Shown: positions 62,448 to 64,000 of the stretch, piece after piece
Layout: each line of letters starts with the position of its first letter
Numbering within the stretch: position 1 is the stretch's first letter
Assembly (NCBI GenBank): GCA_964433345.1
Contig: CAYSQJ010000001.1
Location: 496,001-560,000 of the forward strand
Reading direction: 5' to 3'
Length of the DNA: 64,000 nt
Source: Ga0077527 sp964433345
GTDB taxonomy: Bacteria; Pseudomonadota; Gammaproteobacteria; Burkholderiales; SG8-41
Notes under the pieces: generated by a model
Told to the model about the DNA's origin: nothing
The model's database searches: none
What the model saw: only the letters and a program-made list of their open reading frames with translations
Made by a program: the position numbers and the translations under genes

Positions 62448-63257
62448 ATGGCCGGATCTGTTACGGCTGAAAATCCCGTGAAGAAGATGATGCTTGCCGG
62501 CAGGGTGGCGCTGGGCATGAATGTGCGTCTGGCGCGCTCCGGCGACATTGCGCGGATCGCCAAGTCGAGCGGACACGACTTCATATTCATCGACACCCAG
62601 CACTCGCTGTTTAATCTCGAGACCATCGGCCATATCGCCCAGGCCGCGCTCGGCTGCGGCATCGCGCCGCTGGTCAGGGTGCGCAGCTGCGACGATCCTG
62701 ACACCTCCCTGTTGCTCGACAACGGCGTCACCGGCATCGTGTTTCCGGACATCAGCACCGCCGACGAGGCCAGGCGCGCGGTCAACCGCGCGAAATTTCC
62801 ACCGGTCGGCCGCCGTTCGGTGGTCGGCGGTTATGCCCTGTTTGACTATCGCGCGATGCCGGTGTCTGAGGCGGTGTCCCTGCTGCAGGACAGCACGCTG
62901 GTGGCCTGCATGATCGAGACCCCGGCCGGGGTCGACAACATCGATGCCATCGCCGCGGTTGAAGGGGTCGATGTGATCCACATCGGCATCAATGATCTTC
63001 TCACCGCGATGGGCAAGCCCGGGCAATTCGGCGATGCCGAAGCCGCCGCGGCCATCGAGAAAGTGATCGCTACTACCCTGCGCCATGGAAAAATCGCCGG
63101 AGTTGGCGGCGACCGTCATCTGCCGCGACAAATGGACTACATCCGCCGCGGCGCGCGCTTCATCACCACCAACAGTGAAATCGCATTCATCATGGCTGAG
63201 GCCTCGCGGGTTACCGGTGAGCTTCGGCAGGCGTTGCAGTCCGGCGTGCCGGCCTGA
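62448..63257 (+). CDS. HpcH/HpaI-family aldolase
   Basis: A 269-residue class II aldolase-like enzyme. FIDTQHS (H52, the usual E before it is Q51), LVRVRS (R77), MIETPAGVDN (metal ligand E157) and GINDLL (metal ligand D183) are in the expected order. The family cleaves 4-hydroxy-2-oxo acids to pyruvate and an aldehyde. AGGAGGAG precedes the ATG. A Bug receptor starts 38 bp downstream in the same direction, so the enzyme probably handles an imported hydroxy-oxo acid or a metabolite of it. Confidence 0.88.
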   Translation: MAGSVTAENPVKKMMLAGRVALGMNVRLARSGDIARIAKSSGHDFIFIDTQHSLFNLETIGHIAQAALGCGIAPLVRVRSCDDPDTSLLLDNGVTGIVFPDISTADEARRAVNRAKFPPVGRRSVVGGYALFDYRAMPVSEAVSLLQDSTLVACMIETPAGVDNIDAIAAVEGVDVIHIGINDLLTAMGKPGQFGDAEAAAAIEKVIATTLRHGKIAGVGGDRHLPRQMDYIRRGARFITTNSEIAFIMAEASRVTGELRQALQSGVPA

Positions 63258-63295
63258 TTCAAGTGGTTGTTTATTTTGATAAAAGAGGAAAAATC

Positions 63296-64000
63296 ATGGC
63301 AAAAATCCTGAAGCCGGCGACAGCCGGCATGATCGCGGCAGTGATGGCACTGCCGGTTGTCGCGCAGGCGCAGGCCAACTGGTCGCCGACCAAGCCGATA
63401 CGGATGATCGTGCCGTTTCCGCCGGGCGGCAGCAACGACATCGTCGGCCGCCTTGTTTCCAATGATCTGAGCCCGCTGCTCGGCCAGCAAGTAGTGGTCG
63501 ACAACCGTGGCGGCGCCGGCGGCATCATCGGCTCCGAAATCGCGGCCAATTCCCAGGCCGATGGCCATACGCTGCTGATCGCTTCGGTGGCTTTTGCCTA
63601 CAATCCGTCAATCTACAAATCGAAGGTGCGCTTCGACCCGGAGAAATCGTTCACGCCCATCGCGCTGATCGGCACCGGCCCCAGCGCACTGACCGTGAAT
63701 CCGAAAATGCCGGCAAAGAGCACCAAGGAACTGCTCGACATGGCCAAGGCCAAGCCGGGCGTGCTGAATTACGCCACCGCGGGCATCGGCAGCTTCCAGC
63801 ACCTGAGCACGGAAATGCTGAAATTGAAGGCGAAAATCGACATCACCCACATCCCGTTCAAGGGCGGCGGCCCGGCGATGGCCGACGTGATTGCCGGCAA
63901 CACCCAGATCACGATGGGTTCGCTGCTGCAGCTGGTTCCGCATATCCAGGGCAACCGGCTCCGCCTGCTGGCCGTGGGCAGCGCCAAGCGCAACGGCGCC
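63296..64000 (+). CDS. Bug-type solute receptor, 3' end outside window
   Basis: The frame runs from the ATG at 63296 (AGAGGAAAAATC upstream) to the window edge, 235 residues seen. The signal peptide ends at VVAQAQA (about residue 27). Landmarks are WSPTKPIRMIVPFPPGGSNDI, VDNRGGAGG, DGHTLL and HIPFKGGGPAM. About 85 residues would be missing. It follows the HpcH/HpaI aldolase and is likely co-transcribed with it. Confidence 0.93.
   Translation, partial: MAKILKPATAGMIAAVMALPVVAQAQANWSPTKPIRMIVPFPPGGSNDIVGRLVSNDLSPLLGQQVVVDNRGGAGGIIGSEIAANSQADGHTLLIASVAFAYNPSIYKSKVRFDPEKSFTPIALIGTGPSALTVNPKMPAKSTKELLDMAKAKPGVLNYATAGIGSFQHLSTEMLKLKAKIDITHIPFKGGGPAMADVIAGNTQITMGSLLQLVPHIQGNRLRLLAVGSAKRNGA

Overview
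The window looks like a chromosomal segment of a high-GC betaproteobacterium, most likely Burkholderiales or a close relative. The evidence is the order rpsU - yqeY - dnaG - rpoD - tRNA(CAU), the ogt/xerD and folB/plsY/tsaD neighbourhood, a sigma-70 with a Lys/Ala-rich N-terminal extension, and six scattered Bug-type (tripartite tricarboxylate) solute receptors, an expansion typical of that order. All calls were made by reading the sequence and translated frames; no search was run.

Layout. 0-8.3 kb: end of a pyruvate-kinase-like gene, an Mrr-like membrane protein, a TerD-domain protein, an enolase-superfamily enzyme, a TauD-type dioxygenase, a HigB/HigA-type toxin-antitoxin pair, a serine hydrolase, a DASS anion permease and a bicupin. 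8.3-12 kb: an accessory stretch of small secreted unknowns, several clearly lower in GC. 12-31 kb: catabolic and transport genes (ArgH-like lyase, sulfatase, Bug receptors, HD-GYP sensor, aldo/keto reductase, dienelactone hydrolase, EmrAB-type exporter, ThDP enzyme). 31-38 kb: an alpha/beta hydrolase, a YciI/DUF3095 pair and an AfuA/FbpABC-type ABC importer. 37.6-38.7 kb: two adjacent minus-strand genes, each interrupted by one in-frame TGA exactly at the catalytic cysteine of a thioredoxin-fold protein. 38.9-51.4 kb: Bug receptors, a 2-hydroxyacid dehydrogenase with an enoyl-CoA hydratase, an RbbA-type ABC exporter operon, an RcnB-like protein, a pirin and a VOC protein. 50.4-54.9 kb: a TAXI-TRAP transporter overlapping ogt, which overlaps xerD. 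55-62.4 kb: housekeeping genes (folB, plsY, tsaD, rpsU, yqeY, dnaG, rpoD, tRNA). 62.4-64 kb: an HpcH/HpaI-type aldolase and a Bug receptor cut by the window edge.

The most notable content is the tandem pair of predicted exported selenoproteins: a TlpA/ResA-like oxidoreductase with a Sec-Ser-Ser-Cys active site and a peroxiredoxin with Sec as the peroxidatic residue. They lie 20 nt apart, and each has a perfect 5-bp hairpin starting immediately after the UGA. A conventional gene caller would break them into four fragments. The second notable signal is a dispersed AT-rich element of about 30 bp with a core near AAATACTTATGAA. It has at least seven copies in this GC-rich window, six intergenic and one inside the ogt reading frame.

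Other regulatory signals are two FNR-type palindromes (before a secreted protein at 18.3 kb and the iron-type ABC importer at 33.6 kb), an 18-bp perfect palindrome before the EmrAB-type operon, and intrinsic terminators between solute-binding-protein and permease genes in both the ABC and TRAP operons.
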